The notes under the pieces: model-generated | Database searches by the model: none | Seen by the model: the letters and a program-made list of their open reading frames with translations, nothing else | Told to the model about the DNA's origin: nothing | Part shown: positions 48,235 through 57,800 of the stretch, piece by piece | Layout: each line of letters begins with the position of its first letter | Numbering within the stretch: position 1 is the first letter of the stretch | Made by a program: the position numbers and the translations under genes | Assembly (NCBI RefSeq): GCF_025151995.1 | Contig: NZ_CP102290.1 | Span: 2,108,001-2,172,000 of the forward strand | DNA length: 64,000 bases | Direction: 5' to 3' | From: Ruminococcus gauvreauii | Lineage (GTDB): Bacteria > Bacillota > Clostridia > Lachnospirales > Lachnospiraceae

Positions 48235-50289
48235 ATGCTTGCAAGTCTTTCACAACGTAATATGAAACGGCAGTTAAGTGAATATAAGATTTTTTGGTTT
48301 TCCCTTATCGGCGTTGTTGCCCTTATGTATGCGTTCAATTCTCTTATTGTTTCTCATACTATGCAACAGCTTTTTCGTTTATTTGCCGAGAGCGGAAACG
48401 GTGATATTGGCGTGATTGCCGCCCTTTTTTCTGCCGTCGTTGTATTTGCACTTGGGTGGTTTATCAGCTACATGATGGACTTCATCTTACAGCGTCGCAG
48501 CAAGGAAATTAGCACCTATATGATATTGGGTGTAGAAAAAGGCGACATTTGCAAAATGATATTTAAGGAAAATGCTTTTTTGGGCCTTATGGCTGTTATT
48601 GTGGGCTTTGGCTTTGGGATTTTAGTTTCTAAAATATTAGAAAGTTTTGTTTCAAATCTATTCCACTTTCAAGAAGCATTATTAGCTTTTCTTTCTGTAT
48701 CAGCAGTCGGCTTGACTTGCATCGAATTTTGCATTGTCTATATAATCGCACTGATTAAGACGAATAGAAAAGTACAAACGGTTAAATTGATAGATCTGTT
48801 GAATTACAGTCGGAACAACAGTAGTGTTCGTGAACACCAATCTAAAACTGGCTTCATGTTTTTGCTGATTTCCGTGGTAATGCTCATTGTAAGTTTCTAT
48901 TTGTTTGCGGGAACAAAACAGACAGTGGCAAGCATTACCGCAGGTGCAGTTTCGGCAATGTTGGGGCTGTTGTTCTTCTTTCGAGGATTTATTTATATCA
49001 TACACGAAATGCTTAATAAATCTCAGAACTGGAAATACAAAGGAAGTCGTTTAGTTACCTTACGAATGTTCCTTTCAAAATCCAACAAAATGAGTTTCTC
49101 ATTAGGTGTTATCTCAATTTTATTCACCTGCACCATCGTTTGTATTGGTATGACAAATGCTTTTTATCAGGTCATGGAGAAAGCAGTTGTTATGCAGCCA
49201 TTCGACCTTGCGATTGTTCATGTAGGTGAGAACGGTGATTATAGCCAATATTCCTCATTCTTGAATGAACGCATTGATGTAGACAACCAATATTCCTATT
49301 GCTTATATACAGATAAAAGCACACAATTTACTGACATTAGAAATCGTGTCTTAACAAAATACTGGAACAGGGCAAGCAAAACCGTATCAATCAACGACTA
49401 TGTTATTGCAGAAAACCAGTACGATGCCTTTATGAAATATAGTGATTATTGTAATTTGCGAGCAATGTTGGGCCTGCCTCAAATACCATTGTCAGAAGAA
49501 CAATACATCATTCATTGTCTGCCATATCTGAAAGATACATTTACAAATTTTCAGATTGAAAAAGGCACTCTGGTTTGCAAGGATATTTTTACCGAGGCGT
49601 TCTCACAGTATGGTGGATATGGTAACGGCCAAGATTTTGTAATCGTTGTCCCGGATCACTATATTGAAAATATGGAAGCGATGTACAGCCTCTATGTTGC
49701 TCAATCCGAAACAGTGATTGATATGTCTGAATTGGAAAACGAATTTCCGCAAGTTAGGCCATTGAACTCCAATGTGGTTGCTTCCGGGGAAAACGGATAC
49801 ACAACAAAAATCCTCGACAAAGGAAACTATTACTACATGGGCAAATTAGCAAGTACACCTACCAGCCAAGCTATCTTAATTATTCTGCCATTGTGCTACT
49901 TGTCGCTGGTTATCGGCATAATTAGTATTGTAATACTCGCTGTTCAACTTTTGACGGAAGTGAAAACAATAAAGCGTCAATACAATGTAATGAGAACACT
50001 TGGAAACGAGGTGATTGTTCTTGAAAAAATGTTGAGAGATCATATATTTCTTTACTTCGCATTGCCATTTATTCCTGCAATAGTCATTGGTAGTTGCTTA
50101 CTAAAGTCAATGAGCCATACGCTTTTTATAGCTTCTTATGATGTGCCTGTATTTGATAATCTAACCGCATTGATAGCACTTGTGGTTTTGAGTGCTTTAC
50201 TGATTTTTACCCTTATTTATCTCCTGTATGCGTTTATTGCCTCTCAGTCTATGAGGAAGGAAATAATCCCTCTAACATTAGAAAAATAA
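48235..50289 (+). CDS. BceB-like ABC permease
   Basis: A 684-residue permease of the BceB/FtsX type. Ten transmembrane segments are expected: one N-terminal, three of the first FtsX unit (about 55-160), two more, then a large extracellular domain (about 310-540) and the second FtsX unit (about 545-680). The large extracellular domain is the peptide-binding region that defines BceB proteins. VMRTLGNEVIVLEKMLRDH marks the second FtsX loop. Full length for the family. Confidence 0.92.
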   Translation: MLASLSQRNMKRQLSEYKIFWFSLIGVVALMYAFNSLIVSHTMQQLFRLFAESGNGDIGVIAALFSAVVVFALGWFISYMMDFILQRRSKEISTYMILGVEKGDICKMIFKENAFLGLMAVIVGFGFGILVSKILESFVSNLFHFQEALLAFLSVSAVGLTCIEFCIVYIIALIKTNRKVQTVKLIDLLNYSRNNSSVREHQSKTGFMFLLISVVMLIVSFYLFAGTKQTVASITAGAVSAMLGLLFFFRGFIYIIHEMLNKSQNWKYKGSRLVTLRMFLSKSNKMSFSLGVISILFTCTIVCIGMTNAFYQVMEKAVVMQPFDLAIVHVGENGDYSQYSSFLNERIDVDNQYSYCLYTDKSTQFTDIRNRVLTKYWNRASKTVSINDYVIAENQYDAFMKYSDYCNLRAMLGLPQIPLSEEQYIIHCLPYLKDTFTNFQIEKGTLVCKDIFTEAFSQYGGYGNGQDFVIVVPDHYIENMEAMYSLYVAQSETVIDMSELENEFPQVRPLNSNVVASGENGYTTKILDKGNYYYMGKLASTPTSQAILIILPLCYLSLVIGIISIVILAVQLLTEVKTIKRQYNVMRTLGNEVIVLEKMLRDHIFLYFALPFIPAIVIGSCLLKSMSHTLFIASYDVPVFDNLTALIALVVLSALLIFTLIYLLYAFIASQSMRKEIIPLTLEK

Positions 50290-50313
50290 GTAGAATAGAA
50301 ATTTCATCTGCCG

Positions 50314-50341
50314 GACGACGGCAAAAGAAAAAAGCCGTCGT
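50314..50341. terminator. GACGACGGC hairpin after the Bce module
   Basis: ACGACGGC pairs with GCCGTCGT across an A-rich loop. The sequence closely matches the inverse-strand hairpin at 26379-26405, so both ends may derive from the same element family. Confidence 0.55.
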
Positions 50342-50444
50342 ACAGCAGCCCTATTCACGCGCCCATGAAACGGCAGCTCTAAATTTGAGCCGCCGTTTCC
50401 TTTTGCAGAAAACCCAACGACGACCCTACACCTTGCAATTTGAC

Positions 50445-50559
50445 ATGGCGGCAATCAGGAGGACGCCGCCATGCACGGAAAAGTTTTTCGACATAAAACA
50501 ACAAAGGCCATCTTATTAAAAAAGCCTGTTCTGCATCGTTTTTTTGCCACAAATAGATT
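50445..50559 (+). pseudogene. Start of a truncated mobile-element gene
   Basis: ATGGCGGC (50445-50452) and GCCGCCAT (50465-50472) form an 8-bp hairpin whose loop holds AGGAGG; the right arm includes an ATG at 50471. The frame starts MHGKVFRHKTTKA and then runs into DNA that is antisense to the XRE gene, so the original gene has been cut after about 15-20 codons. It marks the right edge of the mosaic. Confidence 0.55.
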
Positions 50560-50829
50560 TTATTTTATCTTTATCTCGTCTGTATCACTAACCAGCCATT
50601 CCATTGATACATGCAAGGCTTTTGCCAGCATAAGCAATTCTGCATCACAGACATGTCGTTGGTTCTTCTCTATACGTGAGATGATCAGAGGCGTCATGTC
50701 CTCCATACCCATAAACTGAATCCTTTGGGCAAGCTCTTCTTGTGTGATCGGGGGCTTTTGCAGTGCGCGGCCCAATCTTACTTTATCAGAGCAGATATTT
50801 CCTTTTATTGTAAACATGCTTCTACCCAT
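50560..50829 (-). CDS. XRE-family repressor
   Basis: An 89-residue HTH protein (ITQEELAQRIQFMGMEDMTPLIISRIE, read as helix, turn, helix around residues 28-55). This TPLIISRIEKNQRHVCDAEL pattern is typical of small repressors at the edge of ICE and plasmid gene blocks. It is divergent from the plus-strand block starting at 51186. Two copies of TAGATATTT(T/A)TTATC in the intergenic region are candidate operators. Confidence 0.85.
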   Translation of the reverse strand: MGRSMFTIKGNICSDKVRLGRALQKPPITQEELAQRIQFMGMEDMTPLIISRIEKNQRHVCDAELLMLAKALHVSMEWLVSDTDEIKIK

Positions 50830-50858
50830 TCATAAATCTCCATTTTCTCTGTCTTATT

Positions 50859-50934
50859 TAGATATTTTTTATCGCGTCTATTGATTTTATACTGAAACAA
50901 GATATAATGTTGGATAGGGTAGATATTTATTATC
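50859..50934. promoter_or_regulatory. Divergent regulatory region with two 15-bp direct repeats
   Basis: TAGATATTTTTTATC (50859-50873) and TAGATATTTATTATC (50920-50934) differ by one base. Between them lies a plus-strand promoter, TTGATT (50881-50886) and TATAAT (50903-50908), 16 bp apart. The XRE protein encoded at 50560 is the obvious candidate to bind here and repress the block to the right. Confidence 0.65.
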
Positions 50935-51185
50935 TTGTTTAGATAGAAATATGCTTTTTTTATGATTGTCCGCGACCAATGCGGTTTATGCTTTGATAAT
51001 GGCCATGTAGTGAGATTGCGTAGTGAAGAACTTCATTGGCGTGGTATGGCAGATAAAATGGCACAAAAGTGGCATAGGAAATGCCGATGACATGGAAAAG
51101 AAAATCTGTTATACTTATATCGTCTACAAGTGGGTTCTCAGGAATCTGCTTGTTTTTTTTATTTTCAGGAAAGGAGTTCAATACT

Positions 51186-51575
51186 ATGAAATACTGTCCT
51201 TATTGCGGCGGAGAACTTGCAAACCCGGCAGCATCCTTTTGTACGGAGTGCGGAAAATCGTTATCCTCTGCGGTCCCGGAGGAAGCGTCGGTTACCGAAG
51301 CGCACCGAGAGAAGAAAAAGAGCAGCAAGAAACATGTAAAGAAAGGAAGATATTCAGGTAAAACAAAAAGACCAGCTGTTCCTGTGAAAGCTGGTGAGGC
51401 ATCTGAGCCGGTAAGAGAAGATGATTATGATGGCTATTATGATGATGTCCGTCCCTTTGATGAAGGGGGAGGGCGTGAGGAGATTGACAAGGCGCTGGTT
51501 AAAAAGATTATATTGGTCGTGGCATGCGTTCTCTTAATTGCCGGAGCTTGTGTTGCACTTATGTACTTGATATAA
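51186..51575 (+). CDS. Zinc-ribbon membrane protein
   Basis: A 129-residue protein starting at ATG 51186 after GGAAAGGAG. The N-terminal zinc ribbon has CPYCGGEL and CTECGKSL (Cys at about residues 4, 7, 21, 24). A long basic and then acidic linker (about 40-105) leads to a C-terminal transmembrane helix (about 108-128). This layout is common in Firmicutes membrane proteins of unknown function. It is the first gene of the second backbone block. Confidence 0.8.
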   Translation: MKYCPYCGGELANPAASFCTECGKSLSSAVPEEASVTEAHREKKKSSKKHVKKGRYSGKTKRPAVPVKAGEASEPVREDDYDGYYDDVRPFDEGGGREEIDKALVKKIILVVACVLLIAGACVALMYLI

Positions 51576-51649
51576 ACAGCAAAATAAAATGTTGTAAATC
51601 ACCTTATCCAATCGTGTAATGTAATTGAAAGGTCAAAGAGGTGATGAAC

Positions 51650-52213
51650 ATGATTTATTTGTCCAAAGGGATTGTAAAAGAAAACTCCACGGAACATCTT
51701 CTCCAGGTGGCGAGATGTGGTCAGGAATATAGCTTATCCGGAGAACAGGCGGCGTTGTGGCTGAACGGAAGGTTTGGATTTTCAGAGGCTAAAACAGAAT
51801 CGGAGAAGCGGACGCTGAAGCATTTGGCAAGAATGGGTCTGGCAGAAACGGGAGCAGAAAATACTGATGTGGCAAGATACAGAATCCTCACACAGTGCGT
51901 TTGCTGCCCGGCGGTCAATGCAAAACCGGAAATTTTTTTGAGCCACGCAGAAAAGGAAGCATTAACCTGGCTTCGGAATGCCGGACTTCGATTGACGGTA
52001 GCAGAACTTATTTTTCTTAGAGAGCATAAGATCAAACCTGAACCACGATATCTCCATTCTGAAAACCGGCAGGCGTTGGTGGAGGCAATCTACACAAAGA
52101 ATACCATCGCAGATAATTGCCTGGAGCAGATCATGGAATGTGCGGATTGCAGGGATGACACCGTAAAGATACTGCTCGGGCTGCTGAAGAAAAAGAAACT
52201 AATCGTATTGTGA
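51650..52213 (+). CDS. Hypothetical ICE protein
   Basis: A 188-residue soluble protein starting at ATG 51650, seven bases after AGAGGTG. It appears to consist of two winged-helix-like halves: about 10-90 (GEQAALWLNGRFGF, then HLARMGLAE) and 95-188 (AELIFLREHKIKPEP, with C-terminal LLGLLKKKKLIVL). A CVCCP Cys cluster lies between them and might bind metal. No family is recognised. It is closely followed by the gene at 52224. Confidence 0.65.
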   Translation: MIYLSKGIVKENSTEHLLQVARCGQEYSLSGEQAALWLNGRFGFSEAKTESEKRTLKHLARMGLAETGAENTDVARYRILTQCVCCPAVNAKPEIFLSHAEKEALTWLRNAGLRLTVAELIFLREHKIKPEPRYLHSENRQALVEAIYTKNTIADNCLEQIMECADCRDDTVKILLGLLKKKKLIVL

Positions 52214-52223
52214 GGTGAAGCAG

Positions 52224-52673
52224 ATGAAGGAGAAATTTTATGGGTTGCCAGCACCTTTACAAAAGCAGATTGCCATAAGGATTGCAGGGGGTGCTGTTTT
52301 CCTGCTGTTGTTTGTTAGCATCTTGCTTGGGTTCCGGGATTTCTATTTCAGCCTTCCCTGTCTATTATTATCCGGGTTTCTGCTTATAAACGGGATTCGA
52401 CTATGCTATAATAGCTTTGCTGGCAACTATATGTGTATCCAGGGAATCTGCGAAAAAATTGAGACGGTCGGGATCCGAAAAAGAATCAGAGGAATCTGGG
52501 TTCAACTGGAGGGAAACGCAGTGAAAATTCCTATTCGGCAAAGAATGAAGGTGCTCTCTATTGGCGATACTGTTATTATATACTTATCAGACAAAACCCC
52601 AGTATATGAGCATGAGGGCAGTTATATGATATGCAGCTACTATGCACTGGGAACAAAAAAGAGAGGTAATTAA
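52224..52673 (+). CDS. Small membrane protein
   Basis: A 149-residue protein with two transmembrane helices (about residues 20-40 and 43-62) and a cytoplasmic beta-rich domain (about 70-149). GAGGTGAAGC precedes the start. It lies between soluble ICE genes with tight spacing. No family recognised. Confidence 0.65.
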   Translation: MKEKFYGLPAPLQKQIAIRIAGGAVFLLLFVSILLGFRDFYFSLPCLLLSGFLLINGIRLCYNSFAGNYMCIQGICEKIETVGIRKRIRGIWVQLEGNAVKIPIRQRMKVLSIGDTVIIYLSDKTPVYEHEGSYMICSYYALGTKKRGN

Positions 52674-52674
52674 A

Positions 52675-52836
52675 ATGGAAGCAGATAAGGAGATGTTGAA
52701 TCGGCTCTTGAACGAAATACAGGAGTTGATCAAGGAAAATGAAAATGAAGACGGCACCTACCGATTTGACTTGCTGAAGGCAGTTATTGCTTTGGATTTC
52801 GCAAAAACGGAGATCGAAAAAGCGATTTCCAAGTGA
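52675..52836 (+). CDS. Small helical hypothetical protein
   Basis: A 53-residue acidic protein (MEADKEMLNRLLNEIQELI), likely one or two amphipathic helices. AGAGGTAATTAAA precedes the start, one base after the previous stop codon. It is followed by the promoter and leader of the ssb unit. Confidence 0.6.
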   Translation: MEADKEMLNRLLNEIQELIKENENEDGTYRFDLLKAVIALDFAKTEIEKAISK

Positions 52837-52848
52837 TTTTCGGATGGA

Positions 52849-52877
52849 TTGACTATTGAAGCTGCATATGCTATAAT
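52849..52877 (+). promoter_or_regulatory. Promoter of the ssb unit
   Basis: TTGACT (52849-52854) and TATAAT (52872-52877) are 17 bp apart. A leader of about 170 bases with a terminator follows. Confidence 0.8.
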
Positions 52878-52933
52878 ATTTATATCAGTTTCAAGATTTC
52901 CAAAGAGAAATCACGAGTATCCGAGTTTTCAAA

Positions 52934-52972
52934 GTGTCAATTAGCACAATTGTGCTGGTTGGCACTTTTTTT
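52934..52972 (+). terminator. Leader terminator or attenuator before ssb
   Basis: GTGTCAA pairs with TTGGCAC, with an inner AGCAC/GTGCT stem, followed by seven T residues. It is similar in position and sequence plan to the leader terminator at 27495-27529. Confidence 0.75.
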
Positions 52973-53054
52973 GTTTCTTTTGGTTTCTACCTGCAAAGCA
53001 GGTTTGAAATAAATAATTTTATAGCAGGTAACCCCTGCGAGAAAGGAGATTTCC

Positions 53055-53567
53055 ATGTTAAAAGTTTTTGCAACACAAGTCGTCGTATCCAAAGGTTATG
53101 ACAACACGCCAGCTCTTCGCTTTTCTGAGAATGGTGATTCTGTGAGGTTCCGAATCGGCAAGAAGGTCTATGACCCTCATGCTGAAAACGACAGCCGCTG
53201 GATTAACCTTCCGGTCAAAGCGTTTAACGGCGTATGCGAGCGCATCAAGAAGATGCAGCTGAAAGAGGGTTCCTTTGTGAATCTGATTGGCAGGCTGGAC
53301 GAAGATTCCTGGGAAGATAAGGATACCAAAGAAACCAGAAAAATGATGGTTATTATTCTGGATGACATTGAGTATGCTTCCGGTGGAGGCAAGTCCAAGG
53401 AAAACCAGGCAGCTGCAGGACAGCAGAATGCGGCTCCCCAGAATACTGCTCCTCAGAATACTGCTCCACAAAATGCTGCTTCAACTCCTGCGACAGGCGC
53501 TGAAGCATCCGGAAATTTTACCGGGTATGAGGCATTTGGCGGCGGATCATTCTTTGATGAGAATTGA
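53055..53567 (+). CDS. ssb: Single-stranded DNA-binding protein of the element
   Basis: A 170-residue SSB-like protein. The OB-fold region (about residues 1-112) has RFSENGDSVRFRIGKK and WINLPVKAFNGVCERIKKM. A flexible Gln/Asn/Pro/Ala linker with QNTAP repeats (about 115-150) leads to a C-terminal tail GGGSFFDEN, in place of the usual DDDIPF tip. AAGGAG precedes the start. It would protect single-stranded DNA during transfer or replication of the element and is the first gene of a new unit behind an attenuated leader. Confidence 0.85.
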   Translation: MLKVFATQVVVSKGYDNTPALRFSENGDSVRFRIGKKVYDPHAENDSRWINLPVKAFNGVCERIKKMQLKEGSFVNLIGRLDEDSWEDKDTKETRKMMVIILDDIEYASGGGKSKENQAAAGQQNAAPQNTAPQNTAPQNAASTPATGAEASGNFTGYEAFGGGSFFDEN

Positions 53568-53595
53568 TTGGAGCAACAATTGAATCCGGCGTATT

Positions 53596-53645
53596 AAGGC
53601 GCACATGAGTTACAGACACTGTATGCTCATGTGCGCCTTTTTGCG
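53596..53645 (+). terminator. Strong terminator after ssb
   Basis: AAGGCGCACATGAG pairs perfectly with CTCATGTGCGCCTT (14 bp), followed by TTTGCG. It separates ssb from the next genes. Confidence 0.8.
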
Positions 53646-53663
53646 TTTCAAAGGAGGTGTCTT

Positions 53664-54044
53664 ATGACAAATGAAACCTTTTGCCTTCTCTCTGAGGAGG
53701 AGAAACACACAAAATTCAAGGCTACAATGAAGGGCAAGACAAAAGGATGTCTGAATGAAGAAGAACTTCATAGTATCTTGATGAGCATTTCACTGAACAG
53801 ACAGTATGCTATTTCAGTCTATCGAGATGGGGAGGAGTTTTGCCGTGTTTTGTCAGCGGCGGACGGGTTCCAAAGAAGAACCATTCTTGGTCATGTAGCC
53901 GCAGGTATTGGAGAAATACCGGGAAAACAATTTGACTCATCGCAGGCGGCGGCAGTAATTTTGCATAATACTGTTGATTGCAGTAATGCAAACTGCCTCT
54001 ATATCTTTATTCCAAAGGAACGAAGTCAGAAAGGAACAGAGTGA
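53664..54044 (+). CDS. Hypothetical ICE protein
   Basis: A 126-residue soluble protein starting at ATG 53664 after AAAGGAGGTGTC. It is alpha/beta with three to four Cys near the C-terminus (VDCSNANCLYIFI). It overlaps the next gene by one base. No family recognised. Confidence 0.65.
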   Translation: MTNETFCLLSEEEKHTKFKATMKGKTKGCLNEEELHSILMSISLNRQYAISVYRDGEEFCRVLSAADGFQRRTILGHVAAGIGEIPGKQFDSSQAAAVILHNTVDCSNANCLYIFIPKERSQKGTE

Positions 54045-54799
54045 TGAATAAGAAAGATCAAAAAAGGCACATGGCTTATGAGGCGCTGGTGCTGTTAGGT
54101 ATGCTGGCTTTGCTCACTTTTATATGCCGGCTATGGCCCATCCTGTTATTGATTATTCTCGGTATTTTTGCAGCGGTGATAAGACTGCTTTTTCTTTCCT
54201 CCAGAAAGATTGAAGTAATTGTACCACTTCCTCTTTTGCCGGAGCCGGTAAAAGAAGCGACCGAGAAAGATGTACAGGTGCTTGCATATTCCGTCATACT
54301 CAGACGGGTTACAGAACTTGTGCTATCTGAGTATCCGGAAGCAAGATGGATCTGGGAGGCGCCGAATGCCGAAAGGCTCATCCGGGAAAACCAGGAGGTA
54401 TTCATCCTGCTGAACCGTGCCGGCGGATACCGCCGTGCCAGAGTCGTGATCCAAAACCTGCAGGTGGTTGGAATTGAGTACAATCCGCCGGCTGAGGAGG
54501 ATGCGGTTTTGGAGCCGGAGGATAATGCCCCGGAACCTGAAGAAGAACCAGAGGTACAAAATTACGAGTTGCTGGCCTTTGAGTGGGCAGATGCTCATAT
54601 TTTCGAGCTGAATGCCAGATGTAATGAAGCAATTGGGGAAAATCTCTCAGAATTGATTTTGCTCGCGGAAGAACTTCCGGTCCGGGAGAGTTGGGCAGAT
54701 ATCTGCCAGGAACTGATAAGAGCCGGGCTTACGGATGTCCAGTGTGTATCTGAGGGAATCAAAATCAATCTTACGCAGTCAAATGCAGAAAGGAAATAA
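54044..54799 (+). CDS. Membrane-anchored hypothetical ICE protein
   Basis: A 251-residue protein whose start overlaps the preceding stop codon. Two hydrophobic helices (about residues 12-30 and 32-50) anchor it. A soluble domain follows (about 70-150; SEYPEARWIWEAPNAERLI), then an acidic Pro/Glu linker (about 150-170) and a second helical domain. It lies directly before the ATPase gene and may be part of the same complex. No family recognised. Confidence 0.65.
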   Translation: MNKKDQKRHMAYEALVLLGMLALLTFICRLWPILLLIILGIFAAVIRLLFLSSRKIEVIVPLPLLPEPVKEATEKDVQVLAYSVILRRVTELVLSEYPEARWIWEAPNAERLIRENQEVFILLNRAGGYRRARVVIQNLQVVGIEYNPPAEEDAVLEPEDNAPEPEEEPEVQNYELLAFEWADAHIFELNARCNEAIGENLSELILLAEELPVRESWADICQELIRAGLTDVQCVSEGIKINLTQSNAERK

Positions 54800-54802
54800 C
54801 GT

Positions 54803-57800
54803 ATGAGTGCATACATGAACAACATCTTTAATTACAGCCGTCCCTTACCGGAACCGTTTGATACGTTGACGAACAAAAAGGTGTCAGTATCATCGAAATA
54901 TGGAGATGGGACAAATGCAACTTTGTGTTCAACAGTCATAAAGGCGGTACATGCAGTTTGCCGCTGCATGGATGGCAGCGCCGAAGGAGCTGTCGGAGTC
55001 ATCGACCACAGGACAGTTGCTGAATACAAATCGTCCATGGGACCTGATGAGTATCATCTGGTAGTATATGACAGCAACTCTGGTTCGCTAATGGCAAGTG
55101 TGTATGACAAGAACACGGAAGTTTTTGAAAACTATGTGCTAAACGCATCAGGGCGTGACGGAGCTGCCGTTATGATGGCACTGTTTCCGGTACTTATGAA
55201 TGATGAGGAATTCAGTGATAATTTTGAATTATACCGCGATCAGTTTAGTCATGGATTTTCGGATTTACCCTCGGCTACGGAGTACATGGCAATGCTATGT
55301 GATAACGCCTACAGACGCATCAAAGATGCCTCCTGTTCAGCAGCCGTCAAGGTGAGTGTGGACAAGGCCGGAAATCTGATGCGTGTATCTCAGGTGCAGC
55401 TGGATTCCGGCGCTTTTGAGCCTACCCATGTGATTGCTGGGGAATTTACGATCTTTGCAAAAACAGCGAGGGTTATTGTGAAGAGCGCAGATGTCATTGT
55501 GGAACACACGGATTTTGTCGGCAAGTATGAACTGCATCCAAGGACGATGAGCAGTCAGGAAAAACAGCTGATACCGGTGCTTCCGGAATGGTACATCATT
55601 CCACAGGAGGTCGTTGATATCTGCAAACATGCTCAGGCAACCACCGGGAAACCGACGCAGATGAGGAATTTCCTCCTCCGTGGACCGTCGGGAACCGGAA
55701 AGACCAGAAGCGCAAAAGCGATTGCAGCAGGGCTGGGGCTTCCGTATATGGCATACACCTGCTCGGCAGGCACAGAAATATTTGACTTCATCGGTCAGAT
55801 TTTTCCGGATACCGATTCGGGTTCTACCGGGGATGCACAGCTTGATCATGAAAAAGCGATTTTGGCGAGTATGGGTGGAATCAACTATGCCAACGTATCC
55901 AAAATGATGAATCTGCCCGATTTGGATGATATGGATTATGATCCGGCGGGGGTATATCAGGCTCTGACTGGTGTAGAAAATGCAGCCGCAACATCCCAGG
56001 ACTGTATGAGCATTGTGCTGGATCGTGTAACGGAGAAGGTGTGTGCCCTGTCCAGACGAGATGAAAATTCCAAGAGCAGTGGTCAAACCTATACTTATAT
56101 TGAGACTGATTTTATCAAGGCTCTGAAGTATGGGTATGTCATTGAGATCCAGGAGCCTACGACAATTGTCCAGCCCGGCGTTTTGCCAGGACTGAATTCT
56201 CTGCTGGAGCAGACCGGGACAATCACTCTTCCTACCGGAGAGGTGATAGAGCGTCATCCGGATGCGGTGGTCGTAGTGACGACTAATATCGGATATGAGG
56301 GATGCCGCAGTATGAACCGTGCGACTCGTTCCGTACTGAAAAGGTGCGGCACAAACTAAAATCAGTTTGGAGAACTGATAATCTGATGGATGGAATGATG
56401 GGGTAACGCCCGGAGGCATCCACACTAATACTACGACAGGCGTGTTTCTTCGGAAACGGGTCTGAAGCTCGTTGAAGTCGGCTGAAGGAAACCTAAGTCA
56501 CTTTGGTGATATGGCAACTGATAGGCCGGGTGTCCTATAACAAAGGTATGGTGAGAATGGCAACGCATTGCCTGACGAACTTGCGAATGTACGGGGAGCT
56601 GATACTGCCAAAAGGCAGTAGCCACAAGAGTGGGGTTTAGTAGTTATGATTCAGATGAACAACCTTATAGCGTTACAGGCGCTATTCAGCTTTTGTCCCT
56701 ATAGTGAGCACCTAACCCTTAATAGAATGGATAAGATTATCGGAACGAGGAAAGCCATGTACGTCCTTAGAAAATAGGGCGATACGGACGAAGAACAATA
56801 AGCCGTTTAATACATGGTGAGAGTAGTGGCACGACCGTTGAAGCCTCTGTAATGGAGGTGGAGGAACAGCCACAAGTCATGGACAAGCAAACGAAATATG
56901 TAACGATTGATTGCGGATTCGGGTATGACAAAAAGGTCATCCTTGAGAAATGGGGTGATACTCCGTGAATAACACTCGTAGACGCACAAACAAACCAAAG
57001 CAAAACCGGAAAAAGGTACATACCCAAATGTATAACATGAATGGGGTGCGCCACGCTCTGTACGAACAGAGTAAAGCCGGTATGAACTTCAACAATCTGT
57101 CAAAGTTAGTCGTCTCGAAGCAAAATATCCTTTTGGCATATCGCAATGTCAGAGGAAATAAAGGGGCAAAAACCCCTGGAACAGATGGACTTACAATGGC
57201 AGAGGTGGATTCATTATCCGCAGAAGAAGTCGTTGAGAATGTCAGACGCAAATTCAACTGGTACAACCCTAAGCCGGTACGCCGAGTGGAAATTCCAAAA
57301 CCAAACGGGAAAACCAGACCACTGGGAATCCCGACTATATGGGATAGGATTATTCAGCAGTGTATTCTACAGGTGTTGGAGCCAATATGCGAAGCGAAGT
57401 TTTTGCCAAATAGCAAAGGTTTTCGCCCTAATAAATCAGCAGAAGATGCGATTGCAAGTTTTATGTTCAACATAAACCGCAGGCACATGACGTGGGTGGT
57501 GGACGTGGACATCAAGGGTTTCTTTGATAACGTCAACCATACAAAGTTAATGCGGCTGATCTGGAATATGGGAATACACGACAAGCAACTGCTGGTGGTA
57601 ATAAGGAAAATGCTCAAGGCTCCCATACAAATGCCAAACGGCACTCTGGTCTATCCAGATATGGGAACTCCGCAAGGAGGAATTCTATCTCCACTGTTAG
57701 CCAACATTTACCTACATGAGCTAGACGTTTGGCTCAGTTCGCAGTGGGAGCGAATGCCAACAAAGCATGAGTACAAAGAGCCACCCGGTAGAAATGGTGA

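Noticed and set aside
55337..56425. Long minus-strand frame of 362 codons opposite the ATPase gene
   Set aside because: Antisense to conserved AAA motifs and running over the intron boundary; no ribosome site or family pattern.
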